Shown: positions 36,696-45,544 of the stretch, one piece after another
Layout: every line of letters starts with the position of its first letter
How positions within the stretch are numbered: the first letter of the stretch is position 1
Assembly (NCBI RefSeq): GCF_001623075.1
Contig: NZ_LMCF01000220.1
Location: forward strand, 1 to 47,150
Source: Pseudovibrio sp. Ad37
GTDB lineage: Bacteria; Pseudomonadota; Alphaproteobacteria; Rhizobiales; Stappiaceae
DNA length: 47,150 bases
Direction of reading: 5' to 3'
Made by a program: the position numbers and the translations under genes
Notes under the pieces: model-generated
What the model saw: the letters and a program-made list of their open reading frames with translations, nothing else
What the model was told of the DNA's origin: nothing
The model's database searches: none

Positions 36696-37844
36696 ATGAA
36701 CGGTAAATACGTCAAACGAGGCGCATATATTGCTGTCGCCCTGCTCGTTCTTCTCCTCATTGGTTGGGCCTTGCGGGAAAAGCCAATCTCCGTTGAAACA
36801 GCCAAAGTCACTCGCGGCGACCTGATTGTCACCGTGGAGGAAGACGGCAAAACCCGCGTCAAAGAGATCTACAAAATCTCCGCCCCAATCGCCGGACGGG
36901 TCGACCGTTCCCTGCTGGAAGTCGGCGACAAGGTATCCCGTGGCGAAACCACAGTCGCCACCATCAACCCGCTCACCACTCCGTTCATGAACGCCCGCAC
37001 CAAGGCAGAAGCCCTCGCCGGAGTTGAAACCGCCAAAGCTGCCATCTCATTGGCAGAAGCTGAGCTCGCCTCCGCCAAGGCAGAACACAAACTGGCCAAG
37101 TCAGAACTCATCCGCGCCCAACGCCTCAACCGCTCCAAAACCATCTCTGATGCTCAGCTGGAACGCGTGGAAATTGACGTCACCCTCAAAGCCGCCAAGG
37201 TTCAAAGCGCAGAAGCTCAAATCGCCCAGCGGGGCAGCAACCTGCAAAGCGCTAAAGCGCGTCTGATCGAGCCTCACATCGCACAGGATCCAGAGCGTTC
37301 AGAGGAACTTGCCGTACGCATGATCACACCCATCAACGGCGTCGTCCTCAATCTGGCAGTTGAAAGTGAGCAGACCATCCAGTCTGGAGCGCTCCTGATG
37401 GAACTGGGCGACCCTGCTGATATCGAGGTGGTTGTTGACCTGCTCTCCACTGAGGCCGTCAAAATCGCAGAGGGCGCAAAAGCAACGCTGGTCGACTGGG
37501 GTGGCAACACCCTAAAGGCAACCGTCCGCCGCATTGATCCCGCCGGCTTCACCAAGGTCTCGGCCCTCGGCATCGAAGAACAACGCGTCAACGCTATTCT
37601 GGATCTGGACACCCCGGCACTGGAACTCGGCCACGGCTTCCACCTGCGCGCTGCCATCGAAACATGGCACGGCCAAAACGTCCTCCGCATCCCCATGACC
37701 GCCCTCTTCAGAGAGGGCAATGACTGGGCCACCTTCAAAGTCATCAACGGCAAACCCCACCTCCAACTGCTAACCATCGGCGCCTTCAACCAGGACATGG
37801 CCGAAGTCCGCGCCGGTTTGAACCAGAACGACACCGTGATCTAG
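36696..37844 (+). CDS. HlyD/MacA-type periplasmic adaptor, with amber codon near its end
   Basis: A 382-residue membrane-fusion protein linking the FtsX permease to an outer-membrane channel. An N-terminal membrane helix (YIAVALLVLLLIGWALR) is followed by the lipoyl half (KISAPIAGRVDRSLLEVGDK), a coiled-coil hairpin (about 105-205, Ala/Glu/Lys-rich) and the second lipoyl half plus beta-barrel. The frame stops with TAG at 37842-37844 after GLNQNDTVI. Beyond it the same frame goes on as FPGDTVSHGTAVTAE to TGA 37890-37892, exactly the ending expected of this family. The TAG therefore looks like a point mutation or a read-through codon. The shorter protein may still work. Confidence 0.88.
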   Translation: MNGKYVKRGAYIAVALLVLLLIGWALREKPISVETAKVTRGDLIVTVEEDGKTRVKEIYKISAPIAGRVDRSLLEVGDKVSRGETTVATINPLTTPFMNARTKAEALAGVETAKAAISLAEAELASAKAEHKLAKSELIRAQRLNRSKTISDAQLERVEIDVTLKAAKVQSAEAQIAQRGSNLQSAKARLIEPHIAQDPERSEELAVRMITPINGVVLNLAVESEQTIQSGALLMELGDPADIEVVVDLLSTEAVKIAEGAKATLVDWGGNTLKATVRRIDPAGFTKVSALGIEEQRVNAILDLDTPALELGHGFHLRAAIETWHGQNVLRIPMTALFREGNDWATFKVINGKPHLQLLTIGAFNQDMAEVRAGLNQNDTVI

Positions 37845-37892
37845 TTCCCGGGAGATACGGTCTCACATGGCACGGCAGTAACGGCGGAGTGA
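37842..37892 (+). other. Read-through extension of the adaptor after an amber codon
   Basis: TAG (37842-37844) followed by 15 sense codons and TGA in the adaptor frame. The residues (FPGDTVSHGTAV) resemble the conserved PSDTV..G..V C-terminal strand of MacA/HlyD adaptors, so coding sense is preserved past the stop. A TTG-to-TAG change would explain it. Confidence 0.55.
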
Positions 37893-37897
37893 GTATC

Positions 37898-38824
37898 ATG
37901 ACATCAAACTCAGAGAAGTACTTGGCAATACTCGGACTTTCACCATCTAGCCACCAAGAAAATAAAACTAAGATCGAAACCGCTTTTACGACAGCTCCCG
38001 ACACAAGAAAGTTTGAAATACAACTCTATTGGCAAAGAGCAGCATACTTTTGGGCATTCACAGCAGCTGCTCTCACAGGCTTTGTAGCAATTCAAGCAAT
38101 AACAGAGCTTAAGGTAACAGACGCACTTTCATTATTGATTGCTACCGTAGGCCTTTTTACAGCGACCGCATGGCATCAAGTCAACAAAGGCAGCAAAGCA
38201 TGGCAGGAGAACTGGGAAAATCATGTAGATTTCCTGCAGGGGTATGTTGTTGGTGAACTTTTTGAAAAAGTACTAATGCAACAAAGCATACAGCTCTTTT
38301 CTGTTTCTCGCATTAACAACCATATCAGCAGATCAATGATCTTTTTTTGGTTTGCTTTAATTCTGGCATTTGGACCCTCAGTTTGGGAGCAAGCAACACT
38401 TTCTAAAAGAGCAGGCTTGTACACAGAAGTCGCTCTTGCAAACATTTCACCTCATAAGCCCGAGTTAAACATAGCCAAACCACCCGTTTCCATTTCAGTT
38501 AAGAGCCCATCCGTCAGTGTAAAATTTGAAGAGGCCTATGAGCAAAATACTAAATTAAACGATACCGCTGTTGTGATCACAATTGCTGGACTTCTTTGGA
38601 GCGCATTGCTCTGGAGCGGTTGCTTGGGTGTATCTTCACAAGGCACACAAGCTAGGAGGCTTAATTTAGAAAAGCTCAAGGAGCCTAAAAGGCGGTTAAG
38701 CTTCTTGCAAAAGCTCTTATCTCACATCTATTTGAAGCGAAAATTTTGGAGTATTTGTAAGTTTACATTCACGATTACAATAATCGCGGTAAGTATGCTT
38801 GGAATGTTCTACATTCGCTCCTGA
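37898..38824 (+). CDS. RipA-like polytopic membrane protein, AT-rich
   Basis: A 308-residue membrane protein from ATG 37898 (GGAG eight bases upstream; an in-frame GTG at 37889 is possible). A soluble N-terminus leads to DTRKFEIQLYWQRAAYFWAF, a motif I associate with the RipA family of octameric inner-membrane proteins, then two close helices (about 45-85), another near 145-165, a periplasmic Ser/Val-rich stretch and two more helices, ending basic. Family function is unclear. Base composition and codon use (many AAA, ACA, TTT) differ sharply from the GC-rich exporter genes before it, suggesting later acquisition. It starts five bases after the adaptor's read-through stop. Confidence 0.6.
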   Translation: MTSNSEKYLAILGLSPSSHQENKTKIETAFTTAPDTRKFEIQLYWQRAAYFWAFTAAALTGFVAIQAITELKVTDALSLLIATVGLFTATAWHQVNKGSKAWQENWENHVDFLQGYVVGELFEKVLMQQSIQLFSVSRINNHISRSMIFFWFALILAFGPSVWEQATLSKRAGLYTEVALANISPHKPELNIAKPPVSISVKSPSVSVKFEEAYEQNTKLNDTAVVITIAGLLWSALLWSGCLGVSSQGTQARRLNLEKLKEPKRRLSFLQKLLSHIYLKRKFWSICKFTFTITIIAVSMLGMFYIRS

Positions 38825-38844
38825 TTGCCATTTCCACCCCAAAT

Positions 38845-39576
38845 TTAAACCACCTTAAGAGCCACCTTCTCCGCCGCCTCTTTCTCCCGCCGGGCCAATT
38901 CCAACTTCCACCAGCGATCTCGCAGGGTGACGCGGTTTTCGCGGTAGCGGTCTTCCAGCACCTCCATGTGGGTCACACGATCTGTCCGGAAGGCGCGAAA
39001 GTCCTTGCGCAGTTCGCACCACGCCACGATCATGCGTGAGTGTGCAAAGAAAGTCAGACTCAGCGGCCATATCAGGCGCTCACTCATCTCCCCCTGCGCG
39101 TCCTCATAAGTCAGCCGCAACTTGTTCTGCCCGCGAATAGCCTGCCGCACATCCTTCAGCTCAATCCGTGCTGTGGGAATAGGCTCCACCCCGAAATCCG
39201 GCGCATAAAGCGGGGCTTCAATGAACTCATCGCGCGCTTCGGGAGACAGCACTGCCGCAATCTTGGCAATCACATCGCTGGCTGTGCGGATAAGCTGCTC
39301 ATCCCCACGCACCTGCACATGGCGCAGGCCCATCATCACCGCTTCCAGCTCATCACTGTTGAACATCAGCGGCGGCAAATCATACCCCTCATCCAGCACA
39401 TAACCGACCCCCGCCTCCCCGCGGATCGGCACACCAGTCGATTGCAGGCTGACAATGTCGCGGTAAAGCGTGCGAACAGAGATTTCCAGTTCCTCCGCCA
39501 TCGCATCGCCGGTCACCGGCCCACGATGACGTCGCAACAACTGAACGACCTGCAGCAACCGATCTGCCCTGCGCAT
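38845..39576 (-). CDS. WYL-domain transcription regulator (YafY-like)
   Basis: A 243-residue regulator from ATG 39576 (GGAGG upstream). An N-terminal HTH-11 domain (MRRADRLLQVVQLLRRHRGP ... ISVRTLYRDIVSLQSTGVPI) is followed by a WYL sensor domain (about 135-215, LRLTYEDAQGEMSERLIWPL) and a C-terminal extension. WYL proteins of this type often repress a divergent detoxification gene and respond to small ligands. The gene diverges from a glutathione-transferase-like gene, and a perfect inverted repeat lies in the 115-bp gap. A longer frame to 39633 would run across that operator and is rejected. Confidence 0.88.
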   Translation of the reverse strand: MRRADRLLQVVQLLRRHRGPVTGDAMAEELEISVRTLYRDIVSLQSTGVPIRGEAGVGYVLDEGYDLPPLMFNSDELEAVMMGLRHVQVRGDEQLIRTASDVIAKIAAVLSPEARDEFIEAPLYAPDFGVEPIPTARIELKDVRQAIRGQNKLRLTYEDAQGEMSERLIWPLSLTFFAHSRMIVAWCELRKDFRAFRTDRVTHMEVLEDRYRENRVTLRDRWWKLELARREKEAAEKVALKVV

Positions 39577-39623
39577 GTAATCCTCCGGAAAGTTTCGACC
39601 AGAAATTTTGGGAACGCCAAACA

Positions 39624-39647
39624 CTCCTGACACAATGCTGTCAGGAG
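39624..39647. promoter_or_regulatory. Operator candidate for the WYL regulator
   Basis: CTCCTGACA (39624-39632) and TGTCAGGAG (39639-39647) are perfect inverse complements around a six-base spacer. They lie 48 bases upstream of the regulator start and 45 upstream of the transferase start, so one dimer could control both promoters. Confidence 0.7.
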
Positions 39648-39691
39648 CACCTTGCTACCAATCCCCCACGAAACACAAGCGGAGAAAGCAA

Positions 39692-40411
39692 ATGCTCACA
39701 CATCACAAATTCAGCGCCAAACTCGATGGCGTCAGCGCAAGCCCGTTTTGCCTGAAAGTAGATATCCTGCTCGCCATGGCAGGCCTCTCCCACGATGTTC
39801 TGGAAGGCCCGGCAGCCCTGCAAACCGCCCCAAAGGGCAAGCTGCCCGTCATGAAGGACAACGAAGAGCTCATTGCCGATTCCGAGTTCATCAGACGGCA
39901 TTTGGTGGTCAATTATAACGCTGATTTTTCAGGTGGTTATTCTGAAGCCGAACTGGCTATTGGGCACGCCTTCATGCGCATGGCAGAGCACTCTTTGTAC
40001 TTCGTAACCGTCTGCACCCGCTGGCTGCCAGATGAGAACTTCGCAGTTATTGAAGACCAGTTCTTCGGTATCTTGCCACCAGAAATGCGCAGCTCTCTTG
40101 CAAACGAGTCTCGCAAAAGTGTCATCGCCAAAGTCAACAACCACGGCTACGGTCAGCACACATGGAAAGAACGCCTCGCATTGGGCCGTGCAGACTTGCA
40201 AGCCATCTCCACCCAGCTCGGTGACAAACCATACCTGCTCGGCGACCGCCCCTGCTTTGCTGATGCCGCCATCGGCGCCCAAATCCTCTGCACCCTCTCC
40301 AACCTGCCCTTCTCCGGCTGGAAGGAAACCACCGAGCAGTTCCCCAACCTCGTCGCCTACGCCAACCGCATCAAAGAAGCCTACCCGGAGGAGGCAACCG
40401 AAGCCGCATAA
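39692..40411 (+). CDS. Glutathione S-transferase-like protein
   Basis: A 239-residue protein from ATG 39692 (GGAGA upstream). An N-terminal thioredoxin-like domain (VSASPFCLKVDILLAMAGL, with Ser-Pro-Phe-Cys where the catalytic residue is expected, and KGKLPVMKDNEELIADSEFI) is followed by an all-helical C-terminal domain with LLGDRPCFADAAIGAQI. This is GST architecture, close to the Tom37/metaxin-like group. It probably conjugates or binds an electrophilic ligand. The divergent WYL regulator suggests ligand-induced expression. A terminator follows immediately. Confidence 0.85.
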   Translation: MLTHHKFSAKLDGVSASPFCLKVDILLAMAGLSHDVLEGPAALQTAPKGKLPVMKDNEELIADSEFIRRHLVVNYNADFSGGYSEAELAIGHAFMRMAEHSLYFVTVCTRWLPDENFAVIEDQFFGILPPEMRSSLANESRKSVIAKVNNHGYGQHTWKERLALGRADLQAISTQLGDKPYLLGDRPCFADAAIGAQILCTLSNLPFSGWKETTEQFPNLVAYANRIKEAYPEEATEAA

Positions 40412-40419
40412 TCAAAACA

Positions 40420-40447
40420 CCCCGCCGGATTGGTGCATCCGGCGGGG
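40420..40447. terminator. Bidirectional terminator
   Basis: CCCCGCCGGAT (40420-40430) and ATCCGGCGGGG (40437-40447) form a perfect 11-bp stem with a six-base loop. It lies between the transferase gene (plus) and the peroxiredoxin remnant (minus) and has short T/A runs on both sides (AAAACA and TTTG). Confidence 0.8.
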
Positions 40448-40451
40448 TTTG

Positions 40452-40781
40452 TCACCGAGCCTGCTTCAGGTAGGCAATCACGGCTTCAGATTGAAACTCA
40501 GTCGACTGAGTGGAAAGCCCAAACACCGCTTGTGCCCCGGCAGCTTTTAACTCACCAAAATGATCCCGGAACGCACAGGATTGAGGCGTGCATCCACGAG
40601 CACCCGGAATAAGATCCCACCCTTCAATCGGCCCCTCATTCGGAGGGCTCGTTCTTGGATATGCATAGACAACAGTGCGTCCTGGCAGTGCTGATAAATC
40701 AATCATCTCAGCATTCGTTGTTCGCAATTTCAGCGCCGGAAGCTTCATGCCAAGCAAGCTCTTAATGTCAGTAACAACCAC
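40452..40781 (-). pseudogene. Peroxiredoxin (AhpC/TSA-like), C-terminally truncated
   Basis: Only 109 residues, against about 160-180 for the family. The GTG start at 40781 has AGAAGG six bases upstream. The N-terminal part is convincing: LPALKLRTTNAEMIDLSALP, YAYPRTSPP, the peroxidatic-type Cys in GARGCTPQSCAFRDH and then FGLSTQSTEFQ. After that the sequence loses similarity (SEAVIAYLKQAR) and ends, so the second half of the fold is missing. The gene begins 18 bases past the TRAP-operon terminator stem, leaving little room for a promoter. It is probably a remnant, although a short functional form cannot be excluded. Confidence 0.65.
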
Positions 40782-40798
40782 TCAAACCTTCTCCAATG

Positions 40799-40830
40799 AA
40801 AACCCCGCCGAACTAACTCATGCAGCGGGG
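40799..40830 (-). terminator. Terminator of the TRAP transporter operon
   Basis: On the minus strand CCCCGC (40830-40825) and GCGGGG (40808-40803) pair around a longer loop, followed by TTTTCATT. It lies 26 bases past the permease stop. Confidence 0.7.
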
Positions 40831-40855
40831 CTATCTCATCACTAAAACTCCGCCG

Positions 40856-42892
40856 CTAAGCGTCCTGCGTCATCAGCTGCTGGTTCTTGCGTGCCATCAC
40901 TTGCCGCACCACAACAGGCAGCATAAGCGCACCACCGATTGCCATGGTTTGCAAGCCCGGCGCGACGAAGAACATCGCCGCAAAGGCTGTCCAATACCGC
41001 TCCAGCTTATTCAAACCAGCCAGCATGTAACCAGAGAACGCCACACCCAGCAGACCAATGCCACACATGGCGCCTGCAAGCGTTACGGTCAGGTCATACC
41101 AGGTGAACTCAGGCGTCACCAACAACAAGGCCGGAGAGTAGACGAACACAAACGGAACCAAAGCCTTCGCAATGCCAAGCCGGAACGCGGTGTTACCTGT
41201 CTTGAACGGGTTCGCCCCCGCAATACCGGCCCCGGCATAAGCAGCCAGCGCCACAGGCGGTGTAATGTCCGCCAGCACCCCGTAGTAGAACACAAAGAAG
41301 TGTGCCACGAGCGGCTGAACGCCCAGCAAGGCAAGCGCAGGTGCAGCAATGGAAACCAGAATGATGTAGGTCGCCGTTGTTGGAATGCCCGCACCCATGA
41401 TGATGCAGGCAACCGCTGTAAACAGCAGCGTGAAGAACAGCGTCAGCCCATTCTGCGTCACATACTCTGCAAGCATACCTGACGCGATGAACCCACCCAG
41501 ATCAGAAGCAGCCTGTGTCACCACAAACGAAAGCCGGAATCCCGTCCCCGTCAGCGTCACCACACCAACAATAATGCCAACAGCCGCAGCAGCAGCCCCA
41601 ACAGCAAGCGAGTACTTGGCACCCGTTGCCAGCGATTCAATCAGGTCTTTGAAGCCCATCCGGTTATGCGGGTTTAAAATCCCAACAATCACACAAGCGG
41701 TAATCCCCCAAACAGCGGCAAAATCCGGTGTTTTACCGGAGATGATCAGATAAACCAGAATGCCCAGCGGGATGACAGAGAGCCAGTGCTGCTTCATCAC
41801 CACCAATGCTTTTGGCAGCTCATCCTTGGTAAGACCGCGCAAGCCAAGCCGCTTGGCTTCCAGATGCACCATAACGAAGATGCCGAAGTAATGCAGCATC
41901 GCCGGGAACATCGCCGCAAGCAACACCTCGCGGTATGGGATCTCCAGAAACTCCACCATGATGAAGGCAGCCGCCCCCATGATCGGCGGCGTAATCTGCC
42001 CGCCCGTTGATGCCGTCGCTTCAACAGCCCCTGCAAAGTGTGGCGGATAACCAACCTTTTTCATCGCTGGAATGGTGAGCGAGCCTGTCGTTACCGTGTT
42101 GGCAATGGAACTGCCGGAAATCGTGCCCAGCATGGCGGAGGAGAAGATCGCAACCTTCGCTGGCCCGCCTACATAGCGTCCGGCAATCACCGAGGCCAGG
42201 TCGATAAACAACTGCCCAAGGCCAATGCGAGTGGCTAAAACCCCAAACAAAACAAACAAAAACACATACTTGGCAACCACCCCAATCGCGATGCCGTAAA
42301 TGCCCTGGTTCGTCATGTAAAGATGATTGATAAGCCCCGTCCAGCTCGCCCCCGGATGCCGCAGAGCGCCCGGTGCATACATGCCAAACACCGCATAGCC
42401 AACAAAGATCAGCGCAATCAGCGGCAGCGTTGGCCCAACGGACCGGCGCGCAGCTTCCAGCACCAGCACCAGCAGCACGGTGCCCATGAACACATCAATC
42501 GGCGCTGGTGCGCCAACACGGGAGGCAACCGCCTCAGCTGGCAGCAGTGGTAAATACATCGCCGCAGCCACAGCCATCACCGCCAGCACAATGTCCCACA
42601 GATGTACACCGCTCGGGCGCCACCACGCAGACGGCGCAGGCTGACTGCTCGTGCTCTTGATGAAGCTGAAAAGAACAAACACCAGCCCCAGTACAAACGA
42701 AAGGTGAATGCCGCGATGGACAAGCTCTCGAATAAGCCCGAAGCCGGACGCGTAATAATGATAGAGCGACATGGCAACAAGTGCCGCTGTTATAACAACA
42801 GCAAGCACCGGACCAGCCGCTCTGAATGTGAGGTCTGGATCGTACTTGCGTTCCAGCTCCTCAAGGGATTGATCTGTCGTATCCTGAGACAT
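40856..42892 (-). CDS. TRAP transporter fused permease (DctQM type) of a TAXI system
   Basis: A 678-residue membrane protein that fuses the small (four-helix) and large (12-helix) TRAP permease parts, as in TAXI-type transporters. The DctM part shows GTISGSSIANTVTTGSLTIPAM and GGQITPPIMGAAAFIM, the conserved loops of the family. It uses an ion gradient to import an organic acid or amino acid delivered by the TAXI binding protein, whose gene lies upstream. The length and fusion match family expectation. Substrates of TAXI systems are mostly unknown, so none is proposed. Confidence 0.93.
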   Translation of the reverse strand: MSQDTTDQSLEELERKYDPDLTFRAAGPVLAVVITAALVAMSLYHYYASGFGLIRELVHRGIHLSFVLGLVFVLFSFIKSTSSQPAPSAWWRPSGVHLWDIVLAVMAVAAAMYLPLLPAEAVASRVGAPAPIDVFMGTVLLVLVLEAARRSVGPTLPLIALIFVGYAVFGMYAPGALRHPGASWTGLINHLYMTNQGIYGIAIGVVAKYVFLFVLFGVLATRIGLGQLFIDLASVIAGRYVGGPAKVAIFSSAMLGTISGSSIANTVTTGSLTIPAMKKVGYPPHFAGAVEATASTGGQITPPIMGAAAFIMVEFLEIPYREVLLAAMFPAMLHYFGIFVMVHLEAKRLGLRGLTKDELPKALVVMKQHWLSVIPLGILVYLIISGKTPDFAAVWGITACVIVGILNPHNRMGFKDLIESLATGAKYSLAVGAAAAAVGIIVGVVTLTGTGFRLSFVVTQAASDLGGFIASGMLAEYVTQNGLTLFFTLLFTAVACIIMGAGIPTTATYIILVSIAAPALALLGVQPLVAHFFVFYYGVLADITPPVALAAYAGAGIAGANPFKTGNTAFRLGIAKALVPFVFVYSPALLLVTPEFTWYDLTVTLAGAMCGIGLLGVAFSGYMLAGLNKLERYWTAFAAMFFVAPGLQTMAIGGALMLPVVVRQVMARKNQQLMTQDA

Positions 42893-42927
42893 CAGCCCTG
42901 CGTTTCGTTTAGATTGAAAACAGCAGC

Positions 42928-42949
42928 GCCCGGCAGATATCTACCGGGC
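42928..42949 (-). other. Intercistronic stem-loop in the TRAP operon
   Basis: GCCCGGCAGATATCTACCGGGC-like palindrome with one mismatched pair between the binding-protein stop and the permease start. It recalls the stem-loop after the alpha-glucoside-binding protein gene and may raise binding-protein output over permease. The role is inferred. Confidence 0.55.
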
Positions 42950-42978
42950 ACCGCAAAATCATCAAAGGTAACCAGACC

Positions 42979-43998
42979 TTACTTGATCAGGCCAGCTTCT
43001 TTGTAGAAACGCTCAGCACCCGGATGCAGCGGCACACCAAGACCGTCCGTCGCGCTTTCCAACGTGATGGTTTTGCCTTTGGAATGGCCAACATCCAGCA
43101 GCTTGCGGGTCTTGTCGTTCCACATCGCTTTGGTGATGTTGTAGATCAGCTCGTCATCTTCTTTCGCGCTGGTGATCCACTGCGCACCAACAGTCAAAGT
43201 GGTTGTTGCATCAACACCTTGGTAGGCACCAGATGGAATGTCGGAGCTTGCAAAGAAGCCGTATTTCTCAACCAGACTTTCAGCTTCCGGACCAGTGATC
43301 GGAACGATCTTGATGTCTTCAGCAGACGCCAGCTCAACCACAGCACCGGTTGGGAAACCAGCAACCACGAAGAACGCATCAACCTTGCCGTTACGCAGAG
43401 CTTCCGCCGCAGCAGAACCCTTCAGCGCTTCAGCAGTGATGTCAGAGGTGGAAAGGCCATAAGCTGCAAGGATCAGATTCGCATCCGTATATGTGCCAGA
43501 ACCCGGCTCATCCAAAGACACGCGCTTGCCCTTCAGGTCAGCAACAGAGTTGATGCCGCTGTCAGCTTTTGCAATCAGATGAATATGCTCAGGGAACAAT
43601 GCTGCGATGGAGCGCAGATCCTTCATCGGCTCTTTGCCTTCCATGGTGCCGGTACCGGAAAACGCCCAGTAAGCAACATCAGACTGTGCGAAACCAGAGT
43701 TACGCAGGCCGGAGTTGATCGCATTCACATTATCAACGGAACCACGGGAAGAAACAGCAGAAGCAATCAAACCCGGTACGCCGCAAGACCCACCAGCATC
43801 ACAGGCACGAGAGCCCGGAGGATTGGAGATCGCATTGGCGATCATGCCGCCAACCGGGTAGTAGGTGTAAGCTGTACCGCCTGTGCCAATGGTAAAGAAC
43901 TTAAGGTCCTGCGCCAAAGCCTGACCAGAAAACAGCGCCGCGCCGCCAACAATAGCTGCAGCTGTCGCCAATTTAGTAATAGAAGATAGAAGCGTCAT
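42979..43998 (-). CDS. TAXI-family TRAP solute-binding protein
   Basis: A 339-residue periplasmic binding protein from ATG 43998, which gives a signal peptide ending GQALA. The start of the mature chain, FFTIGTGGTAYTYYPVGGMI, is the TAXI hallmark. The internal GVPGLIASAVSSRGSVDNV and the later segment DLKGKRVSLDEPGSGT are also typical. It delivers its ligand to the fused permease encoded downstream. The longer frame to 44070 adds a non-signal leader and is rejected; the ribosome site at 43998 is only a G-run, so the start is less certain than the family. Confidence 0.9.
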   Translation of the reverse strand: MTLLSSITKLATAAAIVGGAALFSGQALAQDLKFFTIGTGGTAYTYYPVGGMIANAISNPPGSRACDAGGSCGVPGLIASAVSSRGSVDNVNAINSGLRNSGFAQSDVAYWAFSGTGTMEGKEPMKDLRSIAALFPEHIHLIAKADSGINSVADLKGKRVSLDEPGSGTYTDANLILAAYGLSTSDITAEALKGSAAAEALRNGKVDAFFVVAGFPTGAVVELASAEDIKIVPITGPEAESLVEKYGFFASSDIPSGAYQGVDATTTLTVGAQWITSAKEDDELIYNITKAMWNDKTRKLLDVGHSKGKTITLESATDGLGVPLHPGAERFYKEAGLIK

Positions 43999-44070
43999 AG
44001 CCCCCCCGGGAAATATACGAGAGACAGGATACTCTACGGCGTAGAAGCGCCATAAAATCGTCTGCCCCAA

Positions 44071-44467
44071 ACACTATGAGAAGTCTGAGCAGTCACCGGA
44101 AAATCAAAAAGGACGCTCGACTGGTGTAATGAAGTGAACAAGAAATATTCACGCGAATTAGAAAACACGCTTCAACCAGAGATCGCAAGCAAAATACGAG
44201 ATTTTTCGTAGGCAAGCGCAAGAAAATGTAATTTCAGGTCATTCCAAACGCGATTGGCACATGAATATGTCAGACAAAGTCTGATTTCAGAACAAAAGCT
44301 ACAAAACCCATTCATGAGCCAAATTCCGCAAGAATTGCGAAGCACGTGCAAATTCAATTGAGTACAGTCCTGATACTACAAATTTAAGCGTGCACGTTCT
44401 CTTCGCTATAGACCGGATGGGTGCACATATGATTCATTGGGCTCCGCTGCAATGAAGGAGTGATTTT
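44071..44467. other. Divergent promoter region, no gene seen
   Basis: About 400 AT-rich bases between the TAXI binding-protein gene (minus) and the alpha/beta hydrolase gene (plus). It must hold both promoters. I found no palindrome strong enough to report. The short frame on the minus strand at 44172-44357 looks non-coding. Confidence 0.5.
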
Positions 44468-45532
44468 ATGAGGGTAAGTGGCAAAAAGATGCTTCTGTTA
44501 CTCGTTGTTCTGGTTGGCTTGCTGTTTGCTATCGGTGGCGCTGTTGTCTGGTGGATGATGCAACAACCCATGTTCAAGCCGGGCACCGTTGCCCAGCGCA
44601 CAGACCTGACGCCCGTCGGCATCTCCGACGACTTCTGGGAAGTCGCACCAGATGTGAAGCTGAAACACTTCTCTACCGGAGAAGGCCGCAACATCCTCTT
44701 CATCCATGGTGGACCCGGCATTCCAACCATGGCAAGCGCTCCGGGTTTTGACCTGCTCTCAGACGAGTACCGCGTCAACTACTACGACCAGCGCGGTGTA
44801 GGCCGCTCCACACGCCCCTTCGACCGCTTCCCGGCAGAAGACAGCACATGGACAAAGATCCAGCTGCTGGAAAGCACCCTCGGCATCTCTCAGCAACTGG
44901 CAGATATTGAACGCATCCGCAAACTGTTGGGCGATGACAAACTCATCCTCATGAGCCACTCCTACGGCGCCCTGCTCGCCTCCCTCTATGCCGCCGAGTT
45001 CCCTGAGAATGTCGACAAGCTCGTTTTGCTGAACCCGGCAGACCTGCTCATCTTCCCCTCTGGCAACAAAGGCCTGTTTGAGAACGTTCGTGAGCTCCTG
45101 CCAGAGCGGGACCACAAAGCCTACGACAAATGGCAGCGCCGTTATCTGGATCTCGGTCAGGTCTTCAAAGAAGATGAAGCCAGCCTGCAACAGCTGGATG
45201 CAGACTTCCTGCCATACTTCATCAAGGCCACAGGTGACACCATCAAAGGTGCCCCGCCAATCTCACAGGATCTCTTCGGCAGCTGGTACACCCGCGCTCA
45301 GTTCTTCGGCCTTGGCAGACGCCATGACTGGAGCAAGCATATGGGCAACATCACCGCTGACACGCTGATCATCCATGGCGACAAAGACTTCCAGCCACTC
45401 GCAGTCTCCGAAATCTATGAGGACGCGATCCCAAACGCAAAACTGGAACGCATAGAAGAAGCCGCCCACTTCCCGCACTTCAACAACCCAGAAGAACTGG
45501 CCGGCAAACTACGCCCGTTCCTGAACAAGTAA
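44468..45532 (+). CDS. Alpha/beta hydrolase, proline-iminopeptidase-like, membrane-anchored
   Basis: A 354-residue hydrolase with an N-terminal membrane helix (LLLLVVLVGLLFAIGGAVVWW), so it is anchored with the catalytic domain probably outside. HGGPG (80-84) forms the oxyanion hole as in S33 peptidases, followed by YYDQRGVGRS. The nucleophile is Ser165 in SHSYG, the acid probably Asp in IIHGDKDFQP and the base the His of EEAAHFPHF. The family includes prolyl aminopeptidases and related esterases, so the exact substrate is open. AAGGAG lies seven bases before ATG 44468. It is divergent from the TAXI gene. Confidence 0.88.
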   Translation: MRVSGKKMLLLLVVLVGLLFAIGGAVVWWMMQQPMFKPGTVAQRTDLTPVGISDDFWEVAPDVKLKHFSTGEGRNILFIHGGPGIPTMASAPGFDLLSDEYRVNYYDQRGVGRSTRPFDRFPAEDSTWTKIQLLESTLGISQQLADIERIRKLLGDDKLILMSHSYGALLASLYAAEFPENVDKLVLLNPADLLIFPSGNKGLFENVRELLPERDHKAYDKWQRRYLDLGQVFKEDEASLQQLDADFLPYFIKATGDTIKGAPPISQDLFGSWYTRAQFFGLGRRHDWSKHMGNITADTLIIHGDKDFQPLAVSEIYEDAIPNAKLERIEEAAHFPHFNNPEELAGKLRPFLNK

Positions 45533-45544
45533 CCACCACGATCT

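Noticed and set aside
44172-44357. A 61-residue frame in the gap before the hydrolase
   Set aside because: No ribosome site, no domain and atypical composition.
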